NCBI RefSeq assembly: GCF_003713065.1 | Contig: NZ_CP033433.1 | Span: forward strand, 4,551,501 to 4,615,500 | Origin: Cohnella candidum | GTDB taxonomy: Bacteria; Bacillota; Bacilli; Paenibacillales; Paenibacillaceae | Length of the DNA stretch: 64,000 bases | Reading direction: 5' to 3' | Notes under the pieces: generated by a model | Database searches by the model: none | The model's input: the letters and a program-made list of their open reading frames with translations, nothing else | What the model was told of the DNA's origin: nothing | Translations under genes and position numbers: made by a program | Shown: positions 7,919 through 17,541 of the stretch, one piece after another | How the letters are laid out: each line of letters begins with the position of its first letter | How positions within the stretch are numbered: the first letter of the stretch is position 1

Positions 7919-9676
7919 TTGTTGAAACGGAATACGCTGGGCTCCCGCTTCATCTTGCTTTTCTGCGCGATTACGATCCCTCTTCTGCTCATTCTTTTTG
8001 CCGTCGGCAACTATGCCAAAGGGGTCGTCTTGTCCCAGGTAGCGAATTCCTATCAGAACCTGGTGGACTCCAACCTGAGCATGATCGACAAAAGCCTGGA
8101 AGATATCGAGAAGAACATGCTCGACATCGTCAATCATGACGATAACTTTCAGCAGTTCGGCCAGCCCGGGCTGACCGACTCCGAGAAATATTTTACGCAG
8201 ATCGAGCTCATTCAGCGAAATACGACTTACCAGACGTATTATCATAACGTAGATATGTTCTTCATCTATTCCAAACCCAACGACCAACTGAATTCCACCG
8301 ACATGTTCGGCGCGGCTTCCTCCTATAAAGAAGAGGTCAGACAATGGCTGGCCGATTCGTTCCATCAACCGAAAACGATCAAAAGCCTGATGTACAAATG
8401 GTCGATCGTCCGGATCGAGGACCAATATTTCCTGGTCCGGCTGGTCAGCGACGATCTGGAGAATAATGCGTACATCGGCGCGATCATCAACGTGAACAGC
8501 TTGATTACTCCGCTGGGCAACTTGGATCTGCAGGAAGGGAGCGACGTCGTGATCGCCGGAAAAGACGGCAAGGTTCTTTCCGGCGTGTCCGAGCCCCTGG
8601 AAGACATTAAGGCATTGCCGGCAGAAAAGCTGGGCATCAATCAAAGCTTCTCGTTATCCGAAGGCCGCTCGAAGCTCCTGGTCGTGGCGAGCCGTTCGGA
8701 GAAAACAGGGCTCAATATGGCCGTTATCCTTCCGAACTCTCAACTGCTGAAAGGGTTAAGCGCCTTCCAAACGGTCATTAACTTGCTTCCTCTTCTCGCG
8801 GTTGTCATTCTGCTCTTTTATATCCTGATTTTCAGAAGCATTATTTTCAAACCGATCGCGCAATTGCTGGGAGCCATCCGACGGATTAAGGAAGGGCAAA
8901 TGCACACCCGGCTGCCGGATTCGGGCATCATGGAGTTCGCGATCATCAACCATTCCTTCAACCAAATGGTGGAGGAAATCGTGAATTTGAAAATCGACGT
9001 TTACGAAGGACGCCTGCGTTCCCAGAAGGCGGAAATGAAGCAGCTGCAGTTGCAAATCAACCCGCACTTTTTCCTGAATACGCTGAACATCGCGTTTCAA
9101 CTGGCGGATCTCGGCCGGACGGAGTTGGTCAAAAAGACGGTGCGGCATTTGATGCAGTATTTCCGGTTCATGCTTCACTCCAAACGCGAATTCAATACGC
9201 TTAACCAAGAGATGGAGCATGTCCGCAATTACTTGGAAATCCAGAAGCTCCGGTATCAAGAGGCTTTCGAGTTCGAAATCCGCATCGCGGACGATTTACG
9301 TGACGTTGAAATTCCGTCCCTGCTCATTCAGCCGTTCGTGGAAAACGCGATGGTTCACGGCATGAGCATCAAGGCGCCGCCCTTCATTCTTGAAATCGAG
9401 GCGAGAAGGATGGAAGGAGCGGAAGAACTGATGCTGGTAGAGATTCGCGACAACGGGAAAGGAATCCCGCCGGAGAAAATAGAGGAACTGAATTCGGATG
9501 AGTATGCCCCCGACTCTGAGGATAGCCATATCGGGATTTGGAACGTGAAGAAGCGCCTCGCCGTGCATTACCGGGAAAAGGCGCAGCTGAGGTTTCAGCA
9601 GCAAGAACCTAGAGGGGCGCGGGTTCGCATCATCGTGCCCGTCGAGTCTTACGAGGAGCAGATGAAACATGCGTGA
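7919..9676 (+). CDS. Sensor histidine kinase, YesM/LytS type
   Basis: 585-residue membrane kinase. Transmembrane segments are at about 12-34 and 283-306 around an extracellular Cache-like sensor, followed by a HAMP linker (FKPIAQLLGAIRRI), a His_kinase domain with INPHFFLNTLN (phospho-acceptor His383), and a HATPase domain with ENAMVHG and DNGKGI. The start is TTG at 7919, 8 bases after GAAGGG; an ATG at 7914 is in another frame and stops at once. It overlaps the YesN-type regulator by 8 bp and sits upstream of a sugar importer, so it probably senses an extracellular glucan fragment or a loaded binding protein. Confidence 0.92.
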   Translation: MLKRNTLGSRFILLFCAITIPLLLILFAVGNYAKGVVLSQVANSYQNLVDSNLSMIDKSLEDIEKNMLDIVNHDDNFQQFGQPGLTDSEKYFTQIELIQRNTTYQTYYHNVDMFFIYSKPNDQLNSTDMFGAASSYKEEVRQWLADSFHQPKTIKSLMYKWSIVRIEDQYFLVRLVSDDLENNAYIGAIINVNSLITPLGNLDLQEGSDVVIAGKDGKVLSGVSEPLEDIKALPAEKLGINQSFSLSEGRSKLLVVASRSEKTGLNMAVILPNSQLLKGLSAFQTVINLLPLLAVVILLFYILIFRSIIFKPIAQLLGAIRRIKEGQMHTRLPDSGIMEFAIINHSFNQMVEEIVNLKIDVYEGRLRSQKAEMKQLQLQINPHFFLNTLNIAFQLADLGRTELVKKTVRHLMQYFRFMLHSKREFNTLNQEMEHVRNYLEIQKLRYQEAFEFEIRIADDLRDVEIPSLLIQPFVENAMVHGMSIKAPPFILEIEARRMEGAEELMLVEIRDNGKGIPPEKIEELNSDEYAPDSEDSHIGIWNVKKRLAVHYREKAQLRFQQQEPRGARVRIIVPVESYEEQMKHA

Positions 9677-11285
9677 GATGTTGATCGTCGATGACGAGAA
9701 ATTTGCCGTGGAAGGCATTCGGAATTCCAACGATTGGGGACGGCTCGGGATCGACCGGGTTCATGTCGCCTACAGCGCCGATGACGCCAGGGACATCCTG
9801 TCGGAACGGCGGATCGACGTTCTGATTTGCGATATCGAAATGCATGACGAGGATGGATTGTCGCTCGTCCGATGGGTGAAACAGCATTCGAAGTCTACGG
9901 AGGCTTTGTTTCTAACCTGCCACAGCGAATTCGAATTTGCGAAGGAAGCCATCCACTTGGGCAGCTTCGACTATTTGTTGAAGCCTGTTGACGGCCCGGA
10001 GTTAGCCGAAGTCATCACCCGAATGCTGAAATCGATCGAGGAAAAAGAAGAGCAGATTCGCAATACCGGCATGTACCGGAAATATCATGCCTTGTGGAAC
10101 AAACAACAGCCGCTGTTGGCCGAACGGTTTTGGAAGGATTTATTGTCCCGGCGCATTTTGTCTTTCGGGGATTTCCTGGAGCGGGCGCTGCAGGATGCCC
10201 AAATCGAGCTGCCGTCGGAGCATCCCGTGCTGCCGATTCTCATCAGTATCGAAGAATGGACGAAGCCGCTTCAGGAGCGGGACCATGACATCATGGAGTA
10301 CGCGGTGAAGAAGGCGGCCGAGGAAATCTGGCTGATGGAGCATGCGGGGCATGCCGTGATGGAGAAGAACGGGGAACTGTTCGTCATGGTCTATGCTTCG
10401 GCGCTAGATCGGCCGGGAGCGATGTCCGAAACTTGGAAGCAAACCGGCGATCGGTTTATCGAATTTTGCGAGATGTATTTCTACTGCAGGGTATCTTGCT
10501 ATATCGGCGGCTTCACGCCGCTGCAAGAACTGCCGAGAATGTGCGACGGGCTGAAACGCTTGGAGCGCAACAATTTGACCCGGAGCCAATCGGTCTTCGC
10601 CTACGACGAGGAAGAGACCGCCGTACAGTCTCACGCCCCGACCGTGAACCTGGATCTTTCCGAGTGGTCGAAATATATGATCAACGGGAACCGGGAGAAG
10701 TTCATCGAATGGATCCGGCAACATGCAGACCAATGGGCGGCAGACGGGGATCTGCATCCTAAGCAGTTGGAGACGTACTATCACGGCCTTCTGCAAGTCA
10801 TCTATCACTTTCTTATCGTCAAAGGGATCAGCGTCGAACGGGTGCCGAATTTCGCATTATGGAGCACGGCCCAAATCCGGACTTTGCCGCAGTGGAAGAA
10901 CTGGGCGGTCAACTTCGTATCCGCCGTGATGGATGCCGCGTACGCGGAGAAAGAGACCGACGGCTTCGTACAGAAAGCCATCCATTTCATGAAACAACAC
11001 GTGGAGGAGGACATTTCCCGCGAGGATGTCGCCGCCCACGTCAATCTAAACCCCGCTTACCTGTCCCGGCTGTTCAAGAAAGAAACCGGAACGAGCCTGA
11101 TCGACTTTCTGATCGAAACGAAAATGGAGCGGGGAAAGCAGCTGCTGGACATGACGGATATGACGGTGAGCGCAATCGCCATGCAGGTGGGGTACTACAA
11201 CTTCTCCCATTTTACGAAAATGTTCAAAAAGCACTTCGGCGTCAATCCGCAGGATTACCGTCAGCGGACCCGCACGAAGCCATAA
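9669..11285 (+). CDS. YesN-type response regulator (REC + AraC HTH)
   Basis: 538 residues. The receiver domain (about 1-125) has the acidic pocket DDE, phospho-acceptor Asp55 (ICDIEMHDEDG) and the LKPVDG lysine. A long middle region of unknown fold follows, and the C-terminus (about 430-533) is an AraC-type double HTH (FMKQHVEEDISREDVAAHV, then VGYYNFSHFTKMFKKHFG). It is translationally coupled to the kinase and most likely activates the importer and glucosidase genes immediately downstream. Confidence 0.92.
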   Translation: MREMLIVDDEKFAVEGIRNSNDWGRLGIDRVHVAYSADDARDILSERRIDVLICDIEMHDEDGLSLVRWVKQHSKSTEALFLTCHSEFEFAKEAIHLGSFDYLLKPVDGPELAEVITRMLKSIEEKEEQIRNTGMYRKYHALWNKQQPLLAERFWKDLLSRRILSFGDFLERALQDAQIELPSEHPVLPILISIEEWTKPLQERDHDIMEYAVKKAAEEIWLMEHAGHAVMEKNGELFVMVYASALDRPGAMSETWKQTGDRFIEFCEMYFYCRVSCYIGGFTPLQELPRMCDGLKRLERNNLTRSQSVFAYDEEETAVQSHAPTVNLDLSEWSKYMINGNREKFIEWIRQHADQWAADGDLHPKQLETYYHGLLQVIYHFLIVKGISVERVPNFALWSTAQIRTLPQWKNWAVNFVSAVMDAAYAEKETDGFVQKAIHFMKQHVEEDISREDVAAHVNLNPAYLSRLFKKETGTSLIDFLIETKMERGKQLLDMTDMTVSAIAMQVGYYNFSHFTKMFKKHFGVNPQDYRQRTRTKP

Positions 11286-11288
11286 CCG

Positions 11289-11325
11289 GAGGCATGGCCT
11301 TGCGCCATGCTTTTCTTTTTTTTTG
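11289..11325 (+). terminator. Rho-independent terminator
   Basis: GCATGGC / GCCATGC stem, CTTGC loop and a long T run after the regulator gene. It separates the two-component operon from the transport operon. Confidence 0.85.
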
Positions 11326-11457
11326 CGGCTGGCCGAGCGAAGTCACATAACGACCAAGCCGAAGTTACAAAAACGGTGGGTGGGAAACCGGAGCGTTAGT
11401 ATACTGAACTCATCGCTAGCCGCTAGGCTGCATGTCAGGCATGAAAAGGTGGAAATG

Positions 11458-12378
11458 ATGAAAGAATCGAGACTCCGGAGGCTGTGGAAGTACCGGGCGT
11501 TACTGCTGCTCGCGCTTCCGGGTTTCCTGCTGCTCCTGGTGAATAACTACTTCCCCATGTTCGGAATCTTTCTGGCTTTCAAGGATTTCAACTATGCCAA
11601 AGGAATTTTCGGCAGCGAATGGAACGGGTTCGACAACTTCAAGTTCCTATTCGCCACGAACGATATTTGGCTTATCGTCGCCCATACGATTCTTTACAAC
11701 CTTGTCTTTCTGGTCGTCAACACGACACTCGCGGTATTGCTGGCTTTGCTGATGAACGAGGTCAAAAACCGGTTGTTCGCAAAGTTTTACCAAAGCGCCT
11801 TGATTCTGCCGAACTTTATTTCCATGGTTGTCGTGGCCTATCTGGTTTTCGGCTTCCTGAACCCGGACCTGGGCTTTATCAATAAGTCGATTTTGGAACC
11901 GCTCGGTTATCCGACGATTTCCTGGTACATGTCCCCGAAATATTGGCCTTACATTCTGGCGTTCGTGAACATCTGGAAATCCGTCGGTTTCGGCTCCGTG
12001 ATCTACTTGGCGACCATCATCGGGATCGACAAGGAGTATTACGAGGCGGCGATGCTGGACGGCGCCGGCAAGTGGAAGCAAATGACCCGCATTACGCTGC
12101 CGTTTCTCGTTCCGGTCATCGTCATTTTGACGTTGCTTTCCATCGGACACATTTTCAACGCGGATTTCGGTTTGTTCTACCAAGTCACCTTGAATGCGGG
12201 AATGCTCAAGAGCACGACCGAAGTTATCGACACTTACGTTTACAATGCGCTGTTGGTTTCCGGGGATTCGAACCTCGCTTCCTCGGCAGGTCTGCTCCAA
12301 TCCGTCGTCGGTTTCGTTCTCGTGGTTACGGTGAATGCGGTCGTCAAAAAAATAAGCAGCGACAAGGCGTTGTTCTAG
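11458..12378 (+). CDS. Carbohydrate ABC transporter permease (LplB/UgpA type)
   Basis: 306-residue inner-membrane permease with six predicted segments. The EAA loop that docks the ATPase is EAAMLDGAGKWKQMTRITLP. It pairs with the next permease and the lipoprotein at 13334. ATG codons at 11455 and 11458 both follow AAAGGTGG; the second has the better spacing (5 bases). No ATP-binding subunit is encoded here, as is usual for these importers, which share a distant MsmX-like ATPase. Confidence 0.9.
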   Translation: MKESRLRRLWKYRALLLLALPGFLLLLVNNYFPMFGIFLAFKDFNYAKGIFGSEWNGFDNFKFLFATNDIWLIVAHTILYNLVFLVVNTTLAVLLALLMNEVKNRLFAKFYQSALILPNFISMVVVAYLVFGFLNPDLGFINKSILEPLGYPTISWYMSPKYWPYILAFVNIWKSVGFGSVIYLATIIGIDKEYYEAAMLDGAGKWKQMTRITLPFLVPVIVILTLLSIGHIFNADFGLFYQVTLNAGMLKSTTEVIDTYVYNALLVSGDSNLASSAGLLQSVVGFVLVVTVNAVVKKISSDKALF

Positions 12379-12389
12379 GAGGGGAATGC

Positions 12390-13274
12390 ATGAAAAGCGA
12401 GAATCGGACGCATCCGGTCATCCATCTGTTCTTTATTCTGGCGAGCCTCGTCTGCATCATCCCCTTCTGGTTGATTCTGATGATCTCGTTCAGCAGCCAG
12501 AATTCGCTGACCAAGAACGGCTACAGCTTCTGGCCTGCGGAATTCGATTTTGCGGCTTACCGCTATCTGATTCACGACGCGGAGCCGATATTGAGAGCCT
12601 TCGGCGTCTCGATTCTGGTGACCGCGATCGGTACCGTCGTCAGCTTGTTTTTGACCTCGGCACTGGCTTTCTCCCTGTCCCGCAAGGAGTTCCCGCTTCG
12701 CAGGTTCATGAACTTCTACGTGCTTCTCACGATGCTGTTCGGCGGCGGTCTGCTGCCCTGGTATCTGGTCTACACGAAGGTGCTGCATTTTCAGAATTCC
12801 TTGCTCGCCTTGATCGTACCCGGACTGCTCGGCGGCTTTAACGTATTCGTCATGCGGACCTATTTCACGACCAGCATTCCTCCGTCCCTGATGGATTCGG
12901 CCCAGATCGACGGAGCGAGCGAATACCGCACGTATTTCAGCATCATTCTTCCGCTTTCCCTGCCGGTACTGGCCACCATCGGTCTGTTCTCCATCGTCGG
13001 GTATTGGAACGACTGGTTTACGAGCCTGGTCTTCATCAATAACGATAAGCTCTACAACCTGCAATATTTCCTATATAACACGCTGATGAATGCCCAATAT
13101 CTGCAATCCATCGCGGACAAGGCCCACATAGACGCCGCGAGCTCGCCCCTCCAGCCGCTGGAGGAACTGCGGATGGCCATGGCGATCATCGCCGTGGCAC
13201 CGATTGCCTTGGTGTTTCCGTTCCTGCAGAAGTATTTCGTCAAAGGCTTGACGATCGGTGCCGTGAAAGGCTAA
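12390..13274 (+). CDS. Carbohydrate ABC transporter permease (LplC/YtcP type)
   Basis: 294-residue permease with six hydrophobic segments, an EAA-type loop (DGASEYRTYFSIILPLSLPVL) and the family-typical C-terminus KGLTIGAVKG. AGGAGGGG lies 5 bases before the ATG at 12390, and the gap to the first permease gene is 11 bp. It is the second half of the heterodimeric membrane channel. Confidence 0.92.
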   Translation: MKSENRTHPVIHLFFILASLVCIIPFWLILMISFSSQNSLTKNGYSFWPAEFDFAAYRYLIHDAEPILRAFGVSILVTAIGTVVSLFLTSALAFSLSRKEFPLRRFMNFYVLLTMLFGGGLLPWYLVYTKVLHFQNSLLALIVPGLLGGFNVFVMRTYFTTSIPPSLMDSAQIDGASEYRTYFSIILPLSLPVLATIGLFSIVGYWNDWFTSLVFINNDKLYNLQYFLYNTLMNAQYLQSIADKAHIDAASSPLQPLEELRMAMAIIAVAPIALVFPFLQKYFVKGLTIGAVKG

Positions 13275-13276
13275 TT

Positions 13277-13290
13277 TCGGCTTCGGCCGA
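13277..13290 (+). other. UUCG-tetraloop hairpin between permease and binding-protein genes
   Basis: TCGGC-TTCG-GCCGA makes a small, very stable RNA hairpin just after the permease stop, with no clear T run. Such hairpins often protect or attenuate mRNA so that the binding protein is made in excess. Confidence 0.4.
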
Positions 13291-13333
13291 TTTAGTATAA
13301 AACATTCATTCGTATTTTTCAGGAGGGTAACAA

Positions 13334-14938
13334 ATGGATCGGTTAAAGAAAAAAAGATCGGCCATCGTCATGTCGCTGCTGCTCGTGATTTCGATCGCAT
13401 TGGCAGGCTGCGGTTCCAACAAGGAAGAACAATCCGCCTCGAGCTCGAGTCCTTCGGCGTCCGCAAGTGCGCAGAGCTCGGACTCCGGCAAGAAGCCGCT
13501 CGATCCGTATGAAGTCGTCATGGTTTATCCGGACGGCAAACAGAACGATTTGAGCAGCGTGCAAAGCGCCATGAACGATTACTTGAAAAAGACGTATCCG
13601 GAAATGAACATGACGGTCAAGTTGAACCCGATCGACTGGAGCGCTTACGGAGACAAAATCAACCTCATGATGTCCTCCGGAGAGAAGTTCGACTTGCTGT
13701 GGACCGCCAACTGGATGAATTACGAGTCCCAGGTGGTCAAAGGCGCGCTGCTTCCGCTGGATGATCTGATCAAGCAGTACGGTCCGGATATTACAGCCGC
13801 GGAAGGCAATCTGCTCGATGGCGCACGCCGCGGCGGCAAGCTGTACGGCGTTCACGTTCACCAAGAGCTTGGCAATCCCCAGGGCATCGTCGTCAGCAAA
13901 GCGCTGGTGGACAAATACAACCTGGATCTCAGCGCGCTGAAGTCCGGCGAATTCAAGGACTTGGAGCCGATCCTGAAGACGATCAAGGAAAAAGAACCGG
14001 GCGTTACGCCTGCCGTCGGACCGGCCTTCCCGCTGGATGCCTACTTTAACTCCGGCAGCATGGAAAGCATCATCGGCATGGTCGGATTGGATCAGCGGAA
14101 TCCCGATCCGAACAACCCGTACAAGGTCGTTGACGGATACGAAACGCCGCGTTATCTGGAACTCGCGCAATTGACGCACGACTGGTTCGTTAAAGGCTAT
14201 ATCAACAAGGACGCGACGACGCCGGGCATCGACATTTACAAGAAGTTTCAAGCGAAAACCGCCTTTGCTTCGATCGGTTCCGACCTTGAAATCGTGAAAG
14301 ACATGGCCATCGGCAATGCGTCTCCTATGGCGAACAAGAGCACGCAGCTCGGCGTGGATCTGCTCCAAATCCCGATGAACATCGACCGTCTGCACACGTC
14401 GAAGCTCTCGGCGACGCTGCAAGCGATCTCCCAGACCTCTAAAGATCCGGCTCGCGCCATGATGCTGCTTAACCTGTTCTACAAAGACAAGAACCTGCTC
14501 ACTTTGATGAACTACGGCGTCGAAGGCAAGCATTACGTGCTGAAGGACGGCCAAATCGCCCTGCCGGACGGCAAGTCCCAGGACAATGTCGGATTCTTCC
14601 ACGACAATCAGTGGCAGCTCGGCAACCAAATGCTGAACTATACCCGCGTCGGAGAAGATCCGAACAAGTACCAGAACTATGAGCAATTCAACGAGATGGT
14701 GAAAAGCCAGCCTTCCCCGCTGTTCGGATTCGTGTTCGATCCGGAGCCGGTGAAGAACGAGCTGATCGCGGTCGGCAAAGTCCAAAGCACCTACGATCCC
14801 GGCTTCAAATCGGGCCAATTGGATCCGGCGGTCGACCTGCCGAAGATGATCTCCAAGCTCAAAGCCGCCGGCATGGACAAAATCGTTGCGGAGGCCCAAA
14901 AGCAAGTTGACGCTTGGCGCGCCGCCAACGGCAAATAA
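13334..14938 (+). CDS. Extracellular solute-binding lipoprotein (LplA type)
   Basis: 534-residue binding protein. The lipobox is ALAGC with the lipidated Cys26, followed by a Ser/Ala-rich linker (about 27-55) and a family-1 type substrate-binding fold. AGGAGGG precedes the ATG. It would deliver an oligosaccharide to the two permeases. The adjacent dextranase-like and oligo-1,6-glucosidase genes suggest isomalto-oligosaccharides, but no ligand residues can be read from sequence alone. Confidence 0.92.
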   Translation: MDRLKKKRSAIVMSLLLVISIALAGCGSNKEEQSASSSSPSASASAQSSDSGKKPLDPYEVVMVYPDGKQNDLSSVQSAMNDYLKKTYPEMNMTVKLNPIDWSAYGDKINLMMSSGEKFDLLWTANWMNYESQVVKGALLPLDDLIKQYGPDITAAEGNLLDGARRGGKLYGVHVHQELGNPQGIVVSKALVDKYNLDLSALKSGEFKDLEPILKTIKEKEPGVTPAVGPAFPLDAYFNSGSMESIIGMVGLDQRNPDPNNPYKVVDGYETPRYLELAQLTHDWFVKGYINKDATTPGIDIYKKFQAKTAFASIGSDLEIVKDMAIGNASPMANKSTQLGVDLLQIPMNIDRLHTSKLSATLQAISQTSKDPARAMMLLNLFYKDKNLLTLMNYGVEGKHYVLKDGQIALPDGKSQDNVGFFHDNQWQLGNQMLNYTRVGEDPNKYQNYEQFNEMVKSQPSPLFGFVFDPEPVKNELIAVGKVQSTYDPGFKSGQLDPAVDLPKMISKLKAAGMDKIVAEAQKQVDAWRAANGK

Positions 14939-14953
14939 AGAAACTTGAATGGA

Positions 14954-14985
14954 GGGGTATGACCGTGAAGGCTGCGGTTATACCC
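14954..14985 (+). other. Intercistronic hairpin between binding-protein and ThuA genes
   Basis: GGGGTATGACCG and CGGTTATACCCC form a 12-bp stem (one G.T pair) with an 8-nt loop. No proper T run follows. It probably acts as an mRNA 3'-end stabiliser or partial terminator lowering expression of the downstream genes. Confidence 0.5.
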
Positions 14986-15011
14986 CTTCTTCCATTGAGG
15001 AGGAGAAACGA

Positions 15012-15746
15012 ATGACCGCCGTTAAAGTGACGATCTGGAACGAATACCTGCACGAAATCCGTAATCCGAAGGTGGCCGAAGTCTATCCGGACGGAATCCA
15101 TCAGGCGATCGCCTCCGGCATCCGCAGCGAGGAGTTCGAGATTCGCACCGCCACGCTGGGGGAAGCGGAGCACGGCTTGTCCGAGCAAGTGCTGAAAGAA
15201 ACCGACGTGCTCATCTGGTGGGGGCACATGGCCCACGATCAAGTGGATGATACCGTCGTGAACCGGGTGTACAGACGGGTTCTGGAAGGGATGGGCCTGA
15301 TCGTGCTGCATTCCGGGCATTGCTCGAAAATTTTCAATAAGCTGATGGGAACCCCGACCTGCCAATTGAAATGGCGGGAAGCGGACGAGAAGGAACGTCT
15401 GTGGGTCGTGGATCACGCGCATCCGATTGTCTCCGGGATCGGAGAGTACATCGAACTGCCGATGGAAGAAATGTACGGGGAGCATTTCAACGTTCCCGCG
15501 CCGGACGAGCTGATTTTCATCAGTTGGTTCGAAGGCGGCGAAGTGTTTCGGAGCGGACTGACGTACCGCCGCGGCCAAGGGAAGATCTTCTACTTCCGTC
15601 CCGGACACGAGACTTATCCGACGTATCGCAATCCGGAGATTTTGAAGGTCATTTCAAACGCAGTTCGGTGGGCGAAACCCGCCCGGACGGCGGCTCCGGT
15701 CTACGGAAATACTTCTCCGCTTGAGACGATTAAGGAGAAGAAATGA
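15012..15746 (+). CDS. ThuA domain protein
   Basis: 244-residue amidotransferase-like ThuA fold ([49 protein letters not shown]). In rhizobia ThuA/ThuB act in trehalose use, where ThuB is a Gfo/Idh/MocA-type dehydrogenase; a Gfo/Idh/MocA gene lies four genes downstream. GAGGAGGAG precedes the ATG at 15012. The stop overlaps the next start (ATGA). A role in 3-keto-sugar metabolism is inferred from context. Confidence 0.9.
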   Translation: MTAVKVTIWNEYLHEIRNPKVAEVYPDGIHQAIASGIRSEEFEIRTATLGEAEHGLSEQVLKETDVLIWWGHMAHDQVDDTVVNRVYRRVLEGMGLIVLHSGHCSKIFNKLMGTPTCQLKWREADEKERLWVVDHAHPIVSGIGEYIELPMEEMYGEHFNVPAPDELIFISWFEGGEVFRSGLTYRRGQGKIFYFRPGHETYPTYRNPEILKVISNAVRWAKPARTAAPVYGNTSPLETIKEKK

Positions 15747-17524
15747 GCGTGCGGATTCGAATCTCGACAGCCATTGCAGCGGTGGCCGTCTCGGCTCTCG
15801 TGCTGCAGGCTTGCTCTTTTACGAAGTCTCATCCGGATGTCGTTAAAATCGGGGAAAGCGGCGGGATCGCCGAGCTGACGTCGGATCAGGCTCGGTACGA
15901 GCCGGGCAAGCCGGTCCGTCTTCAGCTTCGTTTGAAGGATGCGTCGCAAGGGGACGCCCTATTGGTGCGCTATTCCCATCTGTCGGACAATTTGAAGGAA
16001 GAGACCGTGAAGATGGACGGCGCAACCGCCTCATGGAGCTGGGAGCCGCCGAAAGACGATTACCAAGGTTATTACGTGGACGTATTTCTGAAGCATGGCG
16101 GAGATTACGTCGATCATGCCGGCATCGGCGTCGACATATCTTCGGATTGGGGGAAGTTCCCGCGGTACGGCTACTTGGCTGATTTCGGCGAAATGACCGA
16201 GGACGCGCAGAAGGCCGTGATGGATCGGCTCAACCGCCTCCATCTCAATGGCCTCCAATTTTACGATTGGCAGTCGAAGCACCATGATCCGCTCCCTATG
16301 GAAGGCGGGCAGCCGGCTTCTGACTGGACGGATATCGCCAACCGGACGATAAGCGCCCAGACCGTCAAGAGCTATATCGACGAAGCGCACGCGCGGGGCA
16401 TGAAAGCGATGAATTACAACCTGCTGTTCGGGGCGAACGCGGGCTACGAGCAGGACGGAGCCAAGCAAGAATGGGGCTTGTTCAAAGATCCGGTGCATGA
16501 GGAGCAGGATCAGCACCCGCTGCCTTCCTCCTGGAAAAGCAATATTTTCTTGATGAACCCGGCGAACGAGGACTGGCAACGCTACCTGTTGGGACAGGAA
16601 AAGAAGGCGTTCGAAACCCTTGGCTTCGACGGGTACCACGTGGACCAACTCGGAGACAGGGGCGGCGTGTTCGATTATGGCGGCAATCTCGTGGATCTGC
16701 CGGCAGCCTATCGAAGCTTCCTTGAAGCAGCGAAGAAGGATCTCCACGTGGATTACGTCATGAATGCCGTCAATCAGTTCGGCCAGCAGGAAATTGCGAA
16801 GTCGCCCGTGAAGTTTCTGTACACCGAAGTATGGATGAACGAGATGCAGGATCTGAAAGACGTCATCGACCAGAACGGCATGCTGAGCCAGCATCGGAAG
16901 AACACCGTCGTCGCCGCTTACATGAATTACGATTTGGCGGACGGTCCCGGGCAATTCAACGCGCCGGGCGTGCTGCTGGCGGACGCCGCGATCTTCGCGG
17001 CCGGCGGCTCCCATCTCGAGGCGGGCGAGGGCTTGCTCGCGAAGGAGTACTTCCCGAACCGCAACCTGGCCGTCCCGGATGCGCTGTGGCGGCAGCTGCA
17101 GCACTATTACGATTTCCTGACCGCCTACGAGAATCTGCTTCGCGACGGCGCGACCGAAGCTGCGCAGCCGCTTAAAGCAGTTGAGGGACCGCCGCTTTCC
17201 GACAACCCGGAGACCGGCAAACTCTGGGCGTTCGCCAAGGACAAAGGGGACACGAGCATCGTCCACTTGATCAACCTGACGAACGCGGATTCAACGCAAT
17301 GGAAGGATGCCAAGGGAACGCAGCCGGAGCCGGCCATGCTTCAAGGGTTGAAATACCGCCTCCAGCCGAAAGAAGGCAAGAAAGTGAAGCGGATCTGGCT
17401 GGCCACTCCGGATCTGTACGGCGGTTCTCCGATTCCGCTATCCTTCAAGAAAGACGGAGAAGCCATGGATATCGAGGTCCCGAACCTCAAATATTGGGAT
17501 ATGATCGTCATCGAATACGAATAA
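15743..17524 (+). CDS. GH66 dextranase-like lipoprotein
   Basis: 593 residues. The lipobox is LVLQAC (Cys24), so the enzyme is probably tethered outside the cell. A beta-sandwich (about 35-135) precedes a TIM barrel of the GH66 family (dextranase/cycloisomaltooligosaccharide glucanotransferase). The likely nucleophile is Asp301 in [14 protein letters not shown] and the acid/base is Glu362 in FLYTEVW. The CBM35 insertion of cyclising enzymes is absent and the length matches dextranases. It would cut alpha-1,6-glucan into isomalto-oligosaccharides for the importer. Confidence 0.85.
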   Translation: MSVRIRISTAIAAVAVSALVLQACSFTKSHPDVVKIGESGGIAELTSDQARYEPGKPVRLQLRLKDASQGDALLVRYSHLSDNLKEETVKMDGATASWSWEPPKDDYQGYYVDVFLKHGGDYVDHAGIGVDISSDWGKFPRYGYLADFGEMTEDAQKAVMDRLNRLHLNGLQFYDWQSKHHDPLPMEGGQPASDWTDIANRTISAQTVKSYIDEAHARGMKAMNYNLLFGANAGYEQDGAKQEWGLFKDPVHEEQDQHPLPSSWKSNIFLMNPANEDWQRYLLGQEKKAFETLGFDGYHVDQLGDRGGVFDYGGNLVDLPAAYRSFLEAAKKDLHVDYVMNAVNQFGQQEIAKSPVKFLYTEVWMNEMQDLKDVIDQNGMLSQHRKNTVVAAYMNYDLADGPGQFNAPGVLLADAAIFAAGGSHLEAGEGLLAKEYFPNRNLAVPDALWRQLQHYYDFLTAYENLLRDGATEAAQPLKAVEGPPLSDNPETGKLWAFAKDKGDTSIVHLINLTNADSTQWKDAKGTQPEPAMLQGLKYRLQPKEGKKVKRIWLATPDLYGGSPIPLSFKKDGEAMDIEVPNLKYWDMIVIEYE

Positions 17525-17541
17525 GAAGGTGCATGCCAATC

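Noticed and set aside
13343..14905. 520-codon minus-strand frame opposite the first binding lipoprotein
   Set aside because: The plus strand has a clear lipobox, SD and binding-protein fold; the reverse frame is a codon-bias shadow.
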